Positions 35,614 through 47,937 of a stretch of 64,000 nucleotides of DNA are shown piece after piece. The notes under the pieces were generated by a model. That model ran no database searches. It was not told the origin of the DNA and saw only the letters and a program-made list of their open reading frames with translations. Source of the stretch: Botryotinia globosa (Eukaryota > Ascomycota > Leotiomycetes > Helotiales > Sclerotiniaceae); NCBI GenBank assembly GCA_014898425.1, contig RCSZ01000013.1, positions 1,977,501 to 2,041,500 on the forward strand, given 5' to 3'. Made by a program: the position numbers and the translations under genes. Numbering within the stretch: the stretch's first letter is position 1; each line of letters opens with the position of its first letter.

Positions 35614-38415
35614 TAAACAACAAAAAGATCTAAATTTCTGAAACTGTTTTAATCATTAACAAAGTCAAGAATGAATACATTCTATATGACTATTGTTTCC
35701 ATTTAATAAATACTAGAATAACCTCGCGAGCTCGACCAAAAGACATATACGAGTCTCCCCTCCGAATAAATTTACAGTAACCTAGAAATCTATACTTCAC
35801 GCAACGTAAATACAGCGAGATTATCCAAAGTGACTTAGCACTCCCATGTAAAAATTATATGCAGGCCTGTTCATTATTAGCGACGGTCATGAAATGACGC
35901 GAACTCGGGGTCGGGGAGCTTCCCATACACACATCGCTTGTATGCACTATAACTGCCAAACCATGTCAGGCAGGTAATCGGTCAAGTCTTTGGATACGAA
36001 AAACGAACTAACATGAAACGGCCTTGTGGTAGACAAGATCTGCTAGGGTCTGGCTCTGTCAAGTATAACTTACTTTAACAAGATAATCTCGTGTAAGTAA
36101 GTATATTATTATTCATTGAGGTAGTGGGGGTTTCTTCAAGGCCGTGTTCTTAGGTCGGACAGATACTGCAATCCTCCAAATGTCAAAAATCTATTCACTG
36201 TGATTATACTATGTGATACGGTATATCCACCTTGCGATGAAGTAAGAATCCCGATCCGGGGAATTCTAAACCAAACTCCCATTGGCATGATCGTACGAAT
36301 CCCTTGTGATTCCACAAAAGCACAGCGCCTGGAAGTGCTCGTACTCTTTTAGGAATCTTGACGAGTCACAAGTATGTATCCACATATCAAAGCCTTCAGA
36401 ACTTCCTCTTTGGGACTTTCGGTGAATGTTATGAGTGATGACTGGTCCCGTTAGGAGTAAGTTCCATCTCGGTTTGTTTTTGAATCGTCTCAACATAAGA
36501 GAACAGAGATAGCCTGGTACCAAGAGACATGGTGGTAAGCTTACGACGTTTTGGTCAGGTTATTATCGCCTGTTTGTCGTTTTTTCGCCTTTCCCTTGGG
36601 GCTTGGGAGAATTTGGATCTGATAACTGAGAAGTGAGTATTCTAATATTTAAGGCAAGTATTAAGATGCCCTGGTGATCCCTTGACTAGGAAATAGATTA
36701 GTTCCGCGCTTATCGCCTTGGCTTTCACTATTAGAAGAGCCGTTGCAAGTTCAGGTTCGGGCCAAGCAACACGTAAACAAGAAACATAGTCAAAAATGAA
36801 CTTTCAACGTGCGCATGTGCCACAGCTCTTATTACTTCTCTGAGTATTAGAAATTTTCCGAGAGAAAGTGGAACGCTCGAAATAATCATGCATGCATATT
36901 ACACAAGCCACAAACTGTTTGGTCAAAAGAAAGACTATTTCAACACTTTTACCCACCGCACATAAACTAACTTCTCATGGGCTCTGATTCGAACAATCGA
37001 AGTGGGATATAAATAACCGACCTGTCACTGGCCCCTGCAGATAGATTAGATCATAGGGCTGAAATACACCGGTGTGTCGGAGAACACAGAACCTTGTAGC
37101 GTTAAGGCGAACAGATACCAATTTCTATCGAGGTTGATTGGAGAGCGGAGAGTGAGATTCGTACACACAACATAATACAATCCTGGAAGGAAACGTGTTG
37201 TGGACGATCGGTGGATGGCCAGATGAGATGTAAGGTACTTTACATGCATATTGTATTGCATTGTTACTTTCCGTCTCTTCTCATATTTATTCCTTTTCAA
37301 TTTTCCAGCCAAAATAATACTCTTAGTGAATATGGAACTAAACTCGATTAGAGCTTCGTCAACATTGAACAACAGCTTCTTTGGCACAGTAAATCAGCTT
37401 TCTTTCCAAAATACTACCGGTATAAGAAGTCCTCTAAATAGACGCGCCCAAATAATCCCAGTTCCTCCAAGTCCCAAAGAAAGGGCATTCAGGGATCTCG
37501 GGGATGGGAATGGATTGTGATGTGATGTGATGGCCATGACCATGACCCTTGCCCCGCCAAAAGTACATGTAAGATTTAGCAATAAAACTCCACTCATAGA
37601 CCAAAAAATAGAATTCAGGACAATTAATCACAACTGCATTCTTCCATGTAATTACAGTAACTGCGAAGCCAAAGCGTACAAAACTCGGTTCACGAAGGAG
37701 GCTGAGAACTTTGCGAAGTACCCGACCCAACCTACCTTATGGACTATCTCACAACTGGGTATCTGACAATGCAGCAGATGTGTACTTGATCTTAGTTTTT
37801 CGCGACTACTAAACCAATTGCGAAAATAAATGAGGATTATGGATGGGCAGACTAGGGAACTTTAGGACGCTATGAGACTGGATTTGTCAGGATTTGGTAG
37901 GTCATTTGTCTGGAGTTACTGTAGGTTCATTACTCAATTCCTTATTGCAGTATTTTTCTTACAGTCTTACCTACCCGCCTAGGTATTCACTGCCTTGAAA
38001 TACATATTTTGTTGTGTTAGCGTAGATTTCATATGGATTTGCATGGGTGTCATGGGCTCCTCGAACTCCCAGAGTTGCTAACTGGGGCCAGAAGAGGATG
38101 AGGTGAGGCTTTGTCGTCATGATGAGTTGAGAATGCGATACTGCTATAACAATTTGAGAACGCGGACGAGGAAGAGGGAAAGTATATAGAGTGGCATCGT
38201 TTCCTGTGTTGAGGTTTTCATTTTCATTATCATCAACAGCCTTCACTACAATACAAGACAAAGTTTCACATTACATCAAACAAACAGTCTCTTACTTAAA
38301 CTTACTGTCGAACGCACTTCAATATCATCTACTTGACAAATCTATGCGATATCAATCTCGAACGTTTGTATCAATACACTCTATTATCACATCAAGTTAT
38401 AACTCATTCTTAAAA

Positions 38416-38607
38416 ATGGCTGCACAAACTTCTACCTCAACCACCTACTCCACATCCACCTCCTCTACTCCCCTCAACTTCGGACGAGGAGGTTACAATG
38501 GACCCAATAAGAACGACGAAGATGAAGACAGCTTCCGTGTTGCCATCTCTTCTCTCCGTCGTGGAGATGATGATGAGGAAGAAGATGGACGAGGTGGATA
38601 CAACTAA
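38416..38607 (+). CDS. 63-aa low-complexity peptide with two GRGGYN motifs
   Basis: The first ATG in a strong context (aaaaATGgc) starts a 63-residue protein; the longer upstream frame is probably leader sequence. It has a Thr/Ser-rich N-terminus, then LNFGRGGYNGPN, an acidic segment, SFRVAISSLRRG, a run of Asp/Glu and a terminal DGRGGYN. The repeated GRGG(x)N signature recalls small fungal DUF3602-type proteins (GRGGAGN repeats), but that link is only a resemblance. The motif symmetry and good start context support expression. The upstream 300 bp read like a long C/T-rich leader, and the downstream 900 bp contain no gene. Confidence 0.55.
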   Translation: MAAQTSTSTTYSTSTSSTPLNFGRGGYNGPNKNDEDEDSFRVAISSLRRGDDDEEEDGRGGYN

Positions 38608-39579
38608 ATGCTGTCTACTCTCGTTTCTTTATCGTGATCGGATAACCTGATAAACATTTATTCGGTTAAACCCCTTCATCGCATCCATCATATCCATATC
38701 ATTTTTGGCGGTTTGATTTCGAGCGATTCAGCGATCCATCTTATCTGCATAGCACGGACGGCATATACAACCATAGACTTCTAGATTGGCAACACAGCAC
38801 ATTGAACATCTAGTCTCACGACTACATCATAGCATTTTCCGGAGTTTTCAATTCGCATATATTTCTTCCTTTACACGGCATTTGCATCTCCACCAACTCC
38901 TACGTTCGATTCATTTCAAGATCAGATTGAGAAATTTACATCCTCGCGGGGTTTCCTTTACTTTCCCTACTCTTCTCTTCTTTCACAACGCAACGCATAG
39001 ATTTATCAGCATATACACGACAGCATAGACACGGAGTTATCTTTTTATTTGCTTTTCTTGTTCTTCTTCTTCTTCTTCTTCTTCTTCTTGTTCTTGTTCT
39101 TGTTCTTTTCAATTTTCTTCTAGCATATTCCGAGAATTTTCATTACGCATCTTCATTACCATAGATTCAACATGCATGTTGTGGCTGCAATTCAGATTGG
39201 CGAGTTTGGTTGCATGGCAGGCCGCATGCACATCGGGGGTGTGGTGGAACGAAGTTGGTAACCATTTAGAGGAGTCATAATTCGGGGGCGATATTGAAGT
39301 TTAAAGATTGGGATTGGAGGGATTGAAGGAACGTCGGCTGAGAGATGAATCATGATGATGCATTTGATGGAGTTTTCTAATTTTTTGGCATTTCTCGGGT
39401 GTTACAGTGCATTGCATGACATAGAGCTTCTTTTTCTTCCATCACTTTTTTGGGTCATACTTCTTCTTGTATTATTAAGACATAAATATTTACACTTAGC
39501 AAAGATATATCAAATCTACATTTTGATCTTATTTCTCTTGTCTAACTTGCGAATATGCGTCTGGATACCCGGCTCGCGT
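38608..39579. other. Intergenic, with TTC-rich microsatellite
   Basis: It probably holds the 3' ends of the small peptide gene and of MSS1. A (TTC)n/(TTG TTC)n tract runs from about 39055 to 39110. The frames at 38786-39028 and 39352-39723 are not supported. Confidence 0.5.
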
Positions 39580-41421
39580 CTACTTGCCAACACAAAATCT
39601 GGGGGCCAAAAAATCAGTCCACTGTACGTACAAGATACGAGAGAAAAAGAATCCGTTTTACTTACTTTTCAAAAACCACACCTAGGACTTCTTCAACATC
39701 GCCAGCCTCACCCCTACCTGTAATTCGTGACAAGCAATTGGCTGCGGATCTAAGATGCTCAGCCGCCAAAACTATATCCGCTTCCTTTTCGTGATCAACA
39801 TGCTCTTGTGCTTCATTCACAAAGTCTAATAGATGGGTTGAGCAGGCTGTGAGAAGCTGGCGCTGACGTTCAGTAACACCGAGCAAATCCTCAAGTTCAG
39901 TTGGAAGAGATGTCATATTGCCGAAAAGAGATACCAATTCGTCGACGAAATGACCAATACTTCCTTTACCCGTTAGTACCTGAGCATGTTTACATGAAAT
40001 TGACATCAACGGAACGGCAGATTGATCAAATCTGCCCTTCTGAGACTTTTTGAAGTCATTTATAAGTTCTGACAGTATTCCAGGGGTCACTGAATCAGAT
40101 TTATTAATAACGACCATAGATTTCGAGGCTCGAGCCGCGATATCGAATGTTTCATGATCGTAGCGAATTTCCCACCCGTTCTGAATATCTGACCACTCTA
40201 TACTGGCGAGGGCAATAATAAGATCTGACTCATTCGCCTTTGCTTTTGCTCTTCGAATGCCCTCTTGCTCTATATGACCAATTATTGAGTCATTCTTGGC
40301 GCTTCCAATTTGTGAAGCTTGAGTTCTCAATCCGGCTGTATCTGCAAACGTGCACAGGTACCCACGAATATCTAAACCAACCTCGACAATATCTCGAGTA
40401 GTCCCAGCTTCTTGACTAACAATAGAAGCTTCTCTACCAACAATTTGATTTAGTAAGGAACTTTTGCCGGCATTGGGTGGTCCTAGTAGAGCAATCCTAA
40501 TTCCCTTCTTAAGTAATTCACCCCGATGACTTGCTGACTCATGTGCGGCAATCGATTCCAACATAATCTTAACTTGAGCTGTGACATTTGACAACAGCTC
40601 TGCTGGAGATTCATCGAAATGTTGGTCCTCGGAAAAATCAATTAATGCCTCCAATTCCCCCCGCGCATACAATAATTGTTCTCGCCATGCTTCATATGTA
40701 CGACCCAGCTTCCCGGAATTTCCTCGCACAGCAGCACGCCTTTGCTGCTCTGTCTCGGCAGACAATGTATCACTCAATGCTTCCACTTGCGCCAAGTCTA
40801 GCCTATCATTCTGAAATGCACGACGTGTGAACTCTCCAGGTTCAGCATATCGGATCTTCGCAGGGGAGGCAGATTGTGGAACTGCGCCTAGAACTGCTTT
40901 GACTGTAGCTGGACCTCCATGTACATGCAACTCGAGCACATCTTCACCAGTAACGGTTTTCGGCGCAGGGAAATAGAGAACTAAAGCGTCGGAGTCGAGA
41001 ATGTTTGGAATCGAGTTAGCCGGTTCATGCAGGGTTCTAACAGCAGCATATCGTGGTATCGGGATCGATTTAGATGGGCACAAGCTTTTGTAGATCTACC
41101 ATAGTCAATATCAAACACTCATCAAGTGAAAGGAAGGTACCGTACGTCGAGGCATGCGGTGCCAGATATACGTATGATAGCTATGCCGGCTCTGCCAGAC
41201 GCCGTGGAAAGCGCATATATTGTATCGTCTACAAATTCATTTCTACTTTCCGCCTTTGTATGTAGAATGGTCTTGGGATTTCTAGATTGACCGGTGGATA
41301 TTGAGGTAATGGCAGGTCGAGCTGATGAAGAATAAACCCTCCGGCTAGCAATTATATTGAGTCTGCGATTAATGACAATGTGCCGTAAGTGCATGGACCT
41401 TGAAGGTACACTTCGAAGCAT
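39580..41421 (-). CDS. MSS1: Mitochondrial tRNA 5-carboxymethylaminomethyluridine GTPase (MnmE/TrmE family)
   Basis: Three exons, 41421-41146, 41095-39666 and 39598-39580, give 574 residues. The basic, Ser/Arg-rich N-terminus (RSVPSRSMHLRHIVINRR) fits a mitochondrial presequence. The TrmE N-domain starts at DDTIYALSTASGRAGIAIIR. It continues with LHVHGGPATVKAVL and EPGEFTRRAFQNDRLDLAQV. The G domain has GPPNAGKSSLLNQ near 297, a DTAGLR switch and NKSD, and the end is ITGRGEAGDVEEVLGVVFEK-FCVGK. The final FC(V)GK holds the conserved Cys of MnmE and is encoded by a 19-nt last exon; the TAA at 39662 lies within a GTAAGT donor. The enzyme modifies wobble uridine of mitochondrial tRNAs together with Mto1. 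The ATG is set at 41421 because the frame upstream opens only from a TTG. Confidence 0.94.
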
Positions 41422-41995
41422 TGACAAGCATCAACTTTGAGTGATTCCTCGACTAGGTTTTCAATTGATTAAAAAAAGGCCGAGACAATAAACAAAGTGC
41501 CCATGGAATCCCACAAGCTCGCGAGGACTATCGTAGAGATTTGCACATTTGGTTTATCTGTTCCGCCGGAGAATGCTACCCCGCTCCCGGTGAGCTTGTC
41601 TGTTTCTGAGTTCGACTTGTGCAATGATGAGTCTCACTGGGAGTTAGCTGGTACCTGAATATATTATAGTAGGATCCTGAACGAACACGAACAACATCTT
41701 CTAGATATGAAATTCTATACTGAACATTCAATTTTTAATAACTTTGTCTACTATCCCTATACACCTTGATGCTAGTGCTACGATTACACACTCACAGATC
41801 GTGAACCTATACGAAGGACTTCAACGGTGAGCTATTATTTTACAGTAAAGGCCTTGACTTAAAGTTCCCCATGTTCATTAGATAAGAACTCTGCGGCAAA
41901 TCTGACGAGGAGGCTCGTTTGTATCCCTACGCGCCATCAACAAACGATATGTCAACCACTCCCTTGTATAAGAATCCCGTATAGAAGTAGACACA
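41422..41995. other. Divergent intergenic region between MSS1 and the HET relic
   Basis: Nothing specific is recognised beyond presumed promoter sequence. Confidence 0.45.
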
Positions 41996-43738
41996 ATGCG
42001 TACCATCATTAAGAGAGCCTCATTGCTTCATATACCGCTCCTCATTACTAGAAACTCATCATACATCTACAAACCACTTGTGGGTCCACTCAACTCAATT
42101 CGTCTTATATTACTTAAGCCCTCTCTTTGCATAACATCGGCAATTCGTTGTTCGATGATTGAAAGTCGCTGGCCTTTTCAGATCCCAAAACGAGACTCTG
42201 AAAAATTCATAGCACTTTCCTACACATGGGGCGACACGCAGAATCAACGGACGATAGAAGTCGATGGGAAATCTTTGTCTATAACACGAAATTCAGAGTC
42301 CGCTCTAAGACATCTAAGACATCAGACAGAGACTGTTCGTCTTTGGGCCGATTGCGTATGTATCAATCAATCTGACGGGTGAATCAAGTGAACGGTCAGG
42401 GAGTATCTTTCATGCGATAAGCGATTCGAAACATAAAGGGTCAGTAGAGATGACAAAAGGGACTTTAACGTTGCCAAACCTTACCCAATCTTGGGGGATG
42501 AGTCAAGACGAAATCAGAAATTCAGCATCTGAAGTTCTTTGGTGTCCACGTTGGAGCCGGGTATGGATCTATCAAGAGATGATTGTATCCAAACGGATAT
42601 GGATACAATGTGGAATAATAAAAGTTTCATGGGATGATTTTTACTACGCTAAGATTATAGTCCTGAGTATTAGCACAAGCTATTTTGGTGCAGGATATGA
42701 TAATGTGATCAAGAATCGTCTGGAAGGCTTCTATTGGGAACGACTTGAATATCGAAAGTCACTTGTAGATGACGCGAAATCATCACTACCACTGTGTGCT
42801 GCATCTCATATACCTGAAGATGGAAAATGATTGAACCTCCTTGATCTTCTTGTGACCAAGAGAGGTTATATGGCCTCTGACAGTCGAGACATGATTTCTG
42901 CACTCTCTGGCATTGCCAAAAGACCAAAAGGTACACAGCCATTTACGATAAGTTATGAAAAATCGCCTCGCCAAGTATATTCAGAACTTGTCAACTATCT
43001 CATTGAGACTGACAAGAATTATGACGTTTTGAGCCATGCAGAACAATATTCCAATCATGTCTACCACACTGTACCATCATGGATGCCATCATGGGCGCCA
43101 GACTGGACAATTCGTGCAAAAGACAAACAAAAGATTGTTGACTGGGTTGAAACTCTTGATAAAGCAAGAAATGCCGTCTCGAATAGTGCATATCTCGAAG
43201 ATCAAGGATTCCTTGCTTGCGCGGGCTACAAAATCGGCATGATAAACCTAATTACTGACTCCCCTCGCGATATTCAGCACAGTGACGAAGGCAGAGTAGG
43301 TCGAATACTGTGGAATGAGTGGAAAGATAAAAAGCTTCCGGATACTGTTCTGGAACTTTTCAATCGCTTGCATCCCTTGAAATACAATCGAAGATAGAGT
43401 ATGCCGAAACGCTTGGAGGTACGTGTTGTTTGGTACCAGGAGGGACACAAACTGGTGATGTTGTTTGTCAGCTCATCGGGAGTTCACAACGCTATATTCT
43501 CAGGCCGATTCCATCGACGAATATGAAGTCTGGAAAAGGTTGGAGAGCTTGGAAAACATTGCTGCATCTCTCTCGCTGGTGGAATAATTCGAGGGCACCA
43601 AGACAAGAGCTGCCTATCAAATACCTAGATGCCAAAATCTCAACCATTCTAGGAAGCAAAATATCAGGATACCGAACTCTCAAAATTGGACACTACAATC
43701 TTGTAGGAGAATGTTTTGTGGATGGGATTGATGGGTAA
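41996..43738 (+). pseudogene. HET-domain (heterokaryon incompatibility-like) gene, broken
   Basis: Four pieces of one HET-family protein lie in order but cannot be joined by introns. Part 1 (41996-42382) has the HET start FIALSYTWGDTQ, SALRHLRHQ and LWADCVCINQSD, then a stop. Part 2 (from about 42384 in another frame; ATG at 42450) has WCPRWSRVWIYQEM and ends at an in-frame TGA at 42828. Part 3 continues in the same frame to 43397 with LLDLLVTKRGYM, SRDMISALSGIA and VPSWMPSWAPDW. Part 4, shifted again, carries the typical tail GDVVCQLIGSSQRYILRPIP and HYNLVGECFVDGI to 43738. About 45 residues usual between the CINQ and RVW motifs are missing. Intact relatives trigger vegetative incompatibility or cell death; this copy should be inactive. 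Confidence 0.88.
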
Positions 43739-44536
43739 TGAAAATAGTCAAACTCATGAACGGCAACACTTTCAAGAGAAGACCGTTTTCGCAATGCATT
43801 GAAAAGAACAGATGAGATGTTTCGCTAGTAACCTGGCTCCGAGTATAAAATCGATCTGTGATAGCTTTGATTTCTGGAAACTGTGGTTCTATGCTTTTGA
43901 CCAACAAAAAAACATAGGAATCATGTCATGTATCATGAATTCGCCGTCTGCATTGATGGATGGATGGATGGATGGATGAGGTCTGTCCACTGGAGAACAA
44001 TGTTTACAGCATCAACGCGAGAGATACTTCTCATACTTCCAGCGAAAGGGAAAGGGAATGGACAACGTCGAGGGCAATAATCAATTTGAAGCCTTCTTTC
44101 TTAGATTAAAGCTTCATGGATGGTAAGATTACTTTGTACCATCCTGCAAAAGCCAGAATCCTCATTCAACTCGTTTTAACACCATCTAATAGTATAATCC
44201 AAATTATTAAAATAGCTGTGTTGAATGTTTCAAATGAGAAAGAATATCGAAAATGTTGATTTTCATGTGAATGTGGCACAAGATCACGAGTTGGTTAAAG
44301 TCGCCTGCCGCGCAAACACCAAATCAAACCATGATTCTAGGACGAGACAATCGCGTCATATTACTACCTACCACCTACTATCAAAGCCACAAACCACAGT
44401 TCGATACAACCTCAAGATATAATGTTTTTCATACCGTCGCTGTCAACTTGATCCTTTGTGATACTTGAAGTTATTCAACTAAATTCGGCTTGACTGCAAC
44501 TTCAGTGAGACTCTCAAAATTCCCATTATCGTGGCA
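43739..44536. other. Intergenic, small GATG microsatellite
   Basis: A (GATG)n tract lies at about 43955-43979. No supported gene; the short frames near 44225-44468 overlap each other without family features. Confidence 0.5.
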
Positions 44537-47281
44537 ATGACGTCGTCTTCTGGCCCCGCAAGACCGGTATCACCGAATAGCTTCTATGCTCTGAGCGACG
44601 ACGAGGAGGGCGATTATAATACCGTTACATACACCGAATCGGGTAGAGGAGTCAAGTTACTGTTCTCCAAGAGCAAGGTAATTATTTCCATCAGCTCGAT
44701 GTTTCAAGCAAAGTGCGGGGTCGTTCAAGCAACTTGTTACTAACATCACAACCACAACTACAGGTTTATATCCATCCTACTCCATCCGCGAAAGATAACA
44801 TACCCGGATACATAGCTCTATTACAACAAAAGTTAACTCCAGGCTCGCGTCCTACATCCTCCTCCTCTAAAGATACAAAATCTAAGACCTCCGCCTCCTT
44901 ACTCCTGGCATGGCTTCCAGAATCATCTCTTGGGGATTCCTTCAATACATATGTGAAGGTTGATCTTGCAGAAGACGATTCTCCACCTAAGCAATCATAT
45001 CTCGTACCACCTCCTCCAACCACCACCACCCATTCTGGATCCGTCGGTCATTATGCCTTCGCGATACCCGTCTCGCAGATTTACAGCCTTCTCGTACGAC
45101 CCCCGAGCTTAGGATGGTGGTTTGGGAGTGTCATAATAAACTCTCGAGCAGGAGATTCCTTCCCTGCACTATTCTTTCATGACTCGGAATGTCAATCCAC
45201 AATTTTACAAAAGAAGAAGAGGACGAGGGAATCATTCGATCCATTTGGCGCGAATGGAGAGATGTTTTGGGGTGGTGATGAGGTGTTGAGGTGGCTGAGA
45301 CGATATATTGAGATTGAAAGAAGTGGTGCAGAACCTAATATTTACTTGGTGGAGCCTTCGGCTGAAGATAAAGAAGCGTTTGGAGACAAACCAGTCACAT
45401 CTGCGCCGGTGAGGAGACCATCAAGCAGTGGTGCCAGGGTTGGAAGTGCTGCCGGTACAGGTTCGAGTTCATATAGAAGTGCACAGAGAGACGCTGGGAT
45501 GGATCCAGTTACAAAGTTTGTAAAGGAAGCAGGGTGGAATCTGATGGAGAAATTTAGTAAGGTTACGACATTCACGAGAAGGACGGCTGATTCAATTGTT
45601 GAAAACCCAAAAGTACCGCCACAGGTTAGGAGGTTCATGAAGAATCCGGAAGTTCAAACAATACAAGAGGAGTTTGATAGTGCTAGGATATACTTAGCGC
45701 GATGGGCTATGGGTATCGCAGAGCAGAGTGAAAGGGATAAGAATCACAGAATATGGACAGCCAGGGATGTTTTAGAAATGGAGGAGACAGATGTCGGCGA
45801 TTTCGAGTTATTGGAAACAGAAATGGGTTCTTTGACTATGAGGGAACAGAGGAAGCCCGTAACATTTGGTGAATGGAACAAGTTTTTCGATCAACGGACT
45901 GGCAGATTATCTGTTACCGTAGATGAGGTTAAAGAAAGGATATTTCATGGTGGACTCGACCCAGAAGATGGAGTTAGAAAAGAGGCCTGGTTGTTCTTGC
46001 TCGGTGTTTATGAATGGGACTCTTCAGCAGACGAGAGAAAAGCCATCATGGCAGCTTTACGAGATGAGTATGTGAAATTGAAAGGTGCTTGGTGGGACCG
46101 TTTAATCGACTTGGGTGGTGAAGGAGAAGAAGGGGAGTGGTGGCGAGAACAGAAAAATCGAATAGGTAATAAAACTCAGTATCCTATCATTCTGAAGACT
46201 TGAAAAGGCTGACATATCCCGTTTCTTGGGGTTCACACAATAGAGAAAGATGTCCATAGGACAGATCGTAACATCCCATTATACGCAGGAGAAGATACGC
46301 CACATCCAGACCCAAACTCACCATTTGCTGATGTGGGTACCAATGTTCATTTGGAGCAAATGAAAGATATGCTTCTAACCTACAACGAATTTAATCGCGA
46401 CCTTGGTTATGTGCAAGGCATGTCCGACCTTCTCGCACCAATATATGCTGTCATGCAAGACGATGCTATCGCTTTCTGGGGGTTTCAACGTTTCATGGAG
46501 CGTATGGAACGTAATTTTCTCCGGGATCAATCGGGAATGCGTTCTCAGCTTCTCACTCTCGATCACCTTGTCCAACTTATGGATCCCAAGCTTTATCTCC
46601 ACCTTCAAAGCGCAGATAGTACTAATTTCTTTTTCTTCTTCCGCATGTTACTCGTCTGGTATAAGCGTGAATTTGCATGGTTAGATGTTCTACATCTTTG
46701 GGAGGTACTATGGACGGATTACTTAAGTCAAGGTTTCCATCTTTTCATTGCTTTAGCAATTTTAGAGAAACATCGGGACGTGATCATGACACATCTGCAA
46801 CATTTCGATGAAGTATTAAAATATGGTATGTTCTCATATTCACGACATAAGATTCATGGGTGCAAAATACTGACGAGATATAGTCAATGAATTATCCAAT
46901 CAGATTGATTTGGAATCTACTCTTGTTCGTGCAGAAGCGTTGTTCCGTCGCTTCCAGAGAACAGTCGAGGCTATTGATAAAAAGTCAAATTTCCCAAAGC
47001 CATCTCTTAGACACCGTGCTACTCAAAGTACACCACAAGTTGCTGAGCCATCTGGCTCTACCAGCGCATCAAGCGGTACAGATATGGGAACAGGTACAAT
47101 CGAGGGTGCAAGAAAGGACAAAGGAAAGAAGCCAACCAATGGGGAATTGGAAGACATGCCTGAGAAACCAAAAGTTATTAGCAAGGAGCTGAGAGAATTG
47201 TTAAGCAGGAAGGTGATGATCTTGCCTAGAAAAGTGGTCAGGAGGGAAGGAGAGGGTTTGGCCAAGGTGCAGAAACAATAG
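44537..47281 (+). CDS. GYP7: Rab GTPase-activating protein, GYP7-type, with C-terminal TBC domain
   Basis: Four exons, 44537-44677, 44764-46165, 46244-46825 and 46884-47281, give 840 residues. The start is ATG 44537; the open frame seems to begin earlier only because of a GTG. An N-terminal region (residues about 35-240) resembles the GYP7 substrate-binding fold. The TBC domain begins at IFHGGLDPEDGVRKEAWLFL. It contains the arginine finger IEKDVHRTDR (Arg about 520, at the exon 2/3 junction) and the glutamine finger LGYVQGMSDLLAPIY (Gln about 572), then FFFFRMLLVWYKREF. Gyp7 stimulates GTP hydrolysis by Ypt7/Rab7 and so restrains vacuole and late-endosome fusion. The last 110 residues are charged and variable. 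Target Rab and gene name are by family resemblance. Confidence 0.9.
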
Positions 47282-47937
47282 TGAATTTGTGGGAAAGGAA
47301 TATGGAAATGGAAATATGGGTCAGGCGTCTAGGTCATGAACTGTACGCTCAATGAGTTCTTTGGGTTGCAATGTTTTGGTAGGCGATGGATGGAAAGTAT
47401 TTGAGGGCCATGCGGGTATTTTTATATTTTGGTCAAATGGTAATGGATTATCTACAACGTCTTAGTCATGCTACTGTTGTACATGCATAATATATCATTA
47501 ATAGTACCTGGCAGTGCTGCAATAACGGCGCAATGATTAAAGTTCAAGTTTCAGTGTGCAGATAGATGTTCATAAATTATCGCATTCCATCTTTCTGTTC
47601 TCGCTCCAAATCTCCATGGAAGCAATTAAGATCTCTAGCATCTCCGTATGTTAAATCGGCCACCTGTATAATCAAATATGTATTGACATATTTAGCACTT
47701 CCCATTTACTCCTTGTTATTGCTGTACTACTCTCCCCTTTCTGATATAGATGATGTTTTAGCGGGCAAGATTTCAAGGACTAAGGTCTTTTGTGCACCCT
47801 CCACCATTGCCCTTGTCCTCTTGGTGAGCAAAGTTCAAGGTTCCTGTTGATGTATACCCTTTCGTTGACATCCTGGCTCCAATTGTCAGTACAATCCTCA
47901 TTCTGTCCCCATTTCATGTTTCCCAAATTGATCATTT
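47282..47937. other. 3' intergenic region between convergent genes
   Basis: No supported gene. The frame at 47566-47850 is hydrophobic but featureless. Confidence 0.5.

Larger units (their letters stand above)
30994..38415. other. 7.4-kb gene-poor, AT-rich region with several repeat elements
   Basis: No gene is supported here. The region contains four listed short elements (families A, B, C and D) and long stretches of A/T-rich sequence of RIP-like appearance. Frames such as 33601-33903, 34474-34683 (which overlaps an element), 36266-36523 and 37046-37387 show no recognisable family. Confidence 0.55.

Noticed and set aside
38191..38607. 138-aa version of the GRGGYN protein
   Set aside because: The upstream 75 residues look like translated leader; the ATG at 38416 has the better context and starts the distinctive sequence.
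42378..42442. Intron joining HET parts 1 and 2
   Set aside because: A GTGAAT donor and CAG acceptor exist, but splicing puts the next exon in a frame with an early stop and still leaves the conserved block missing.
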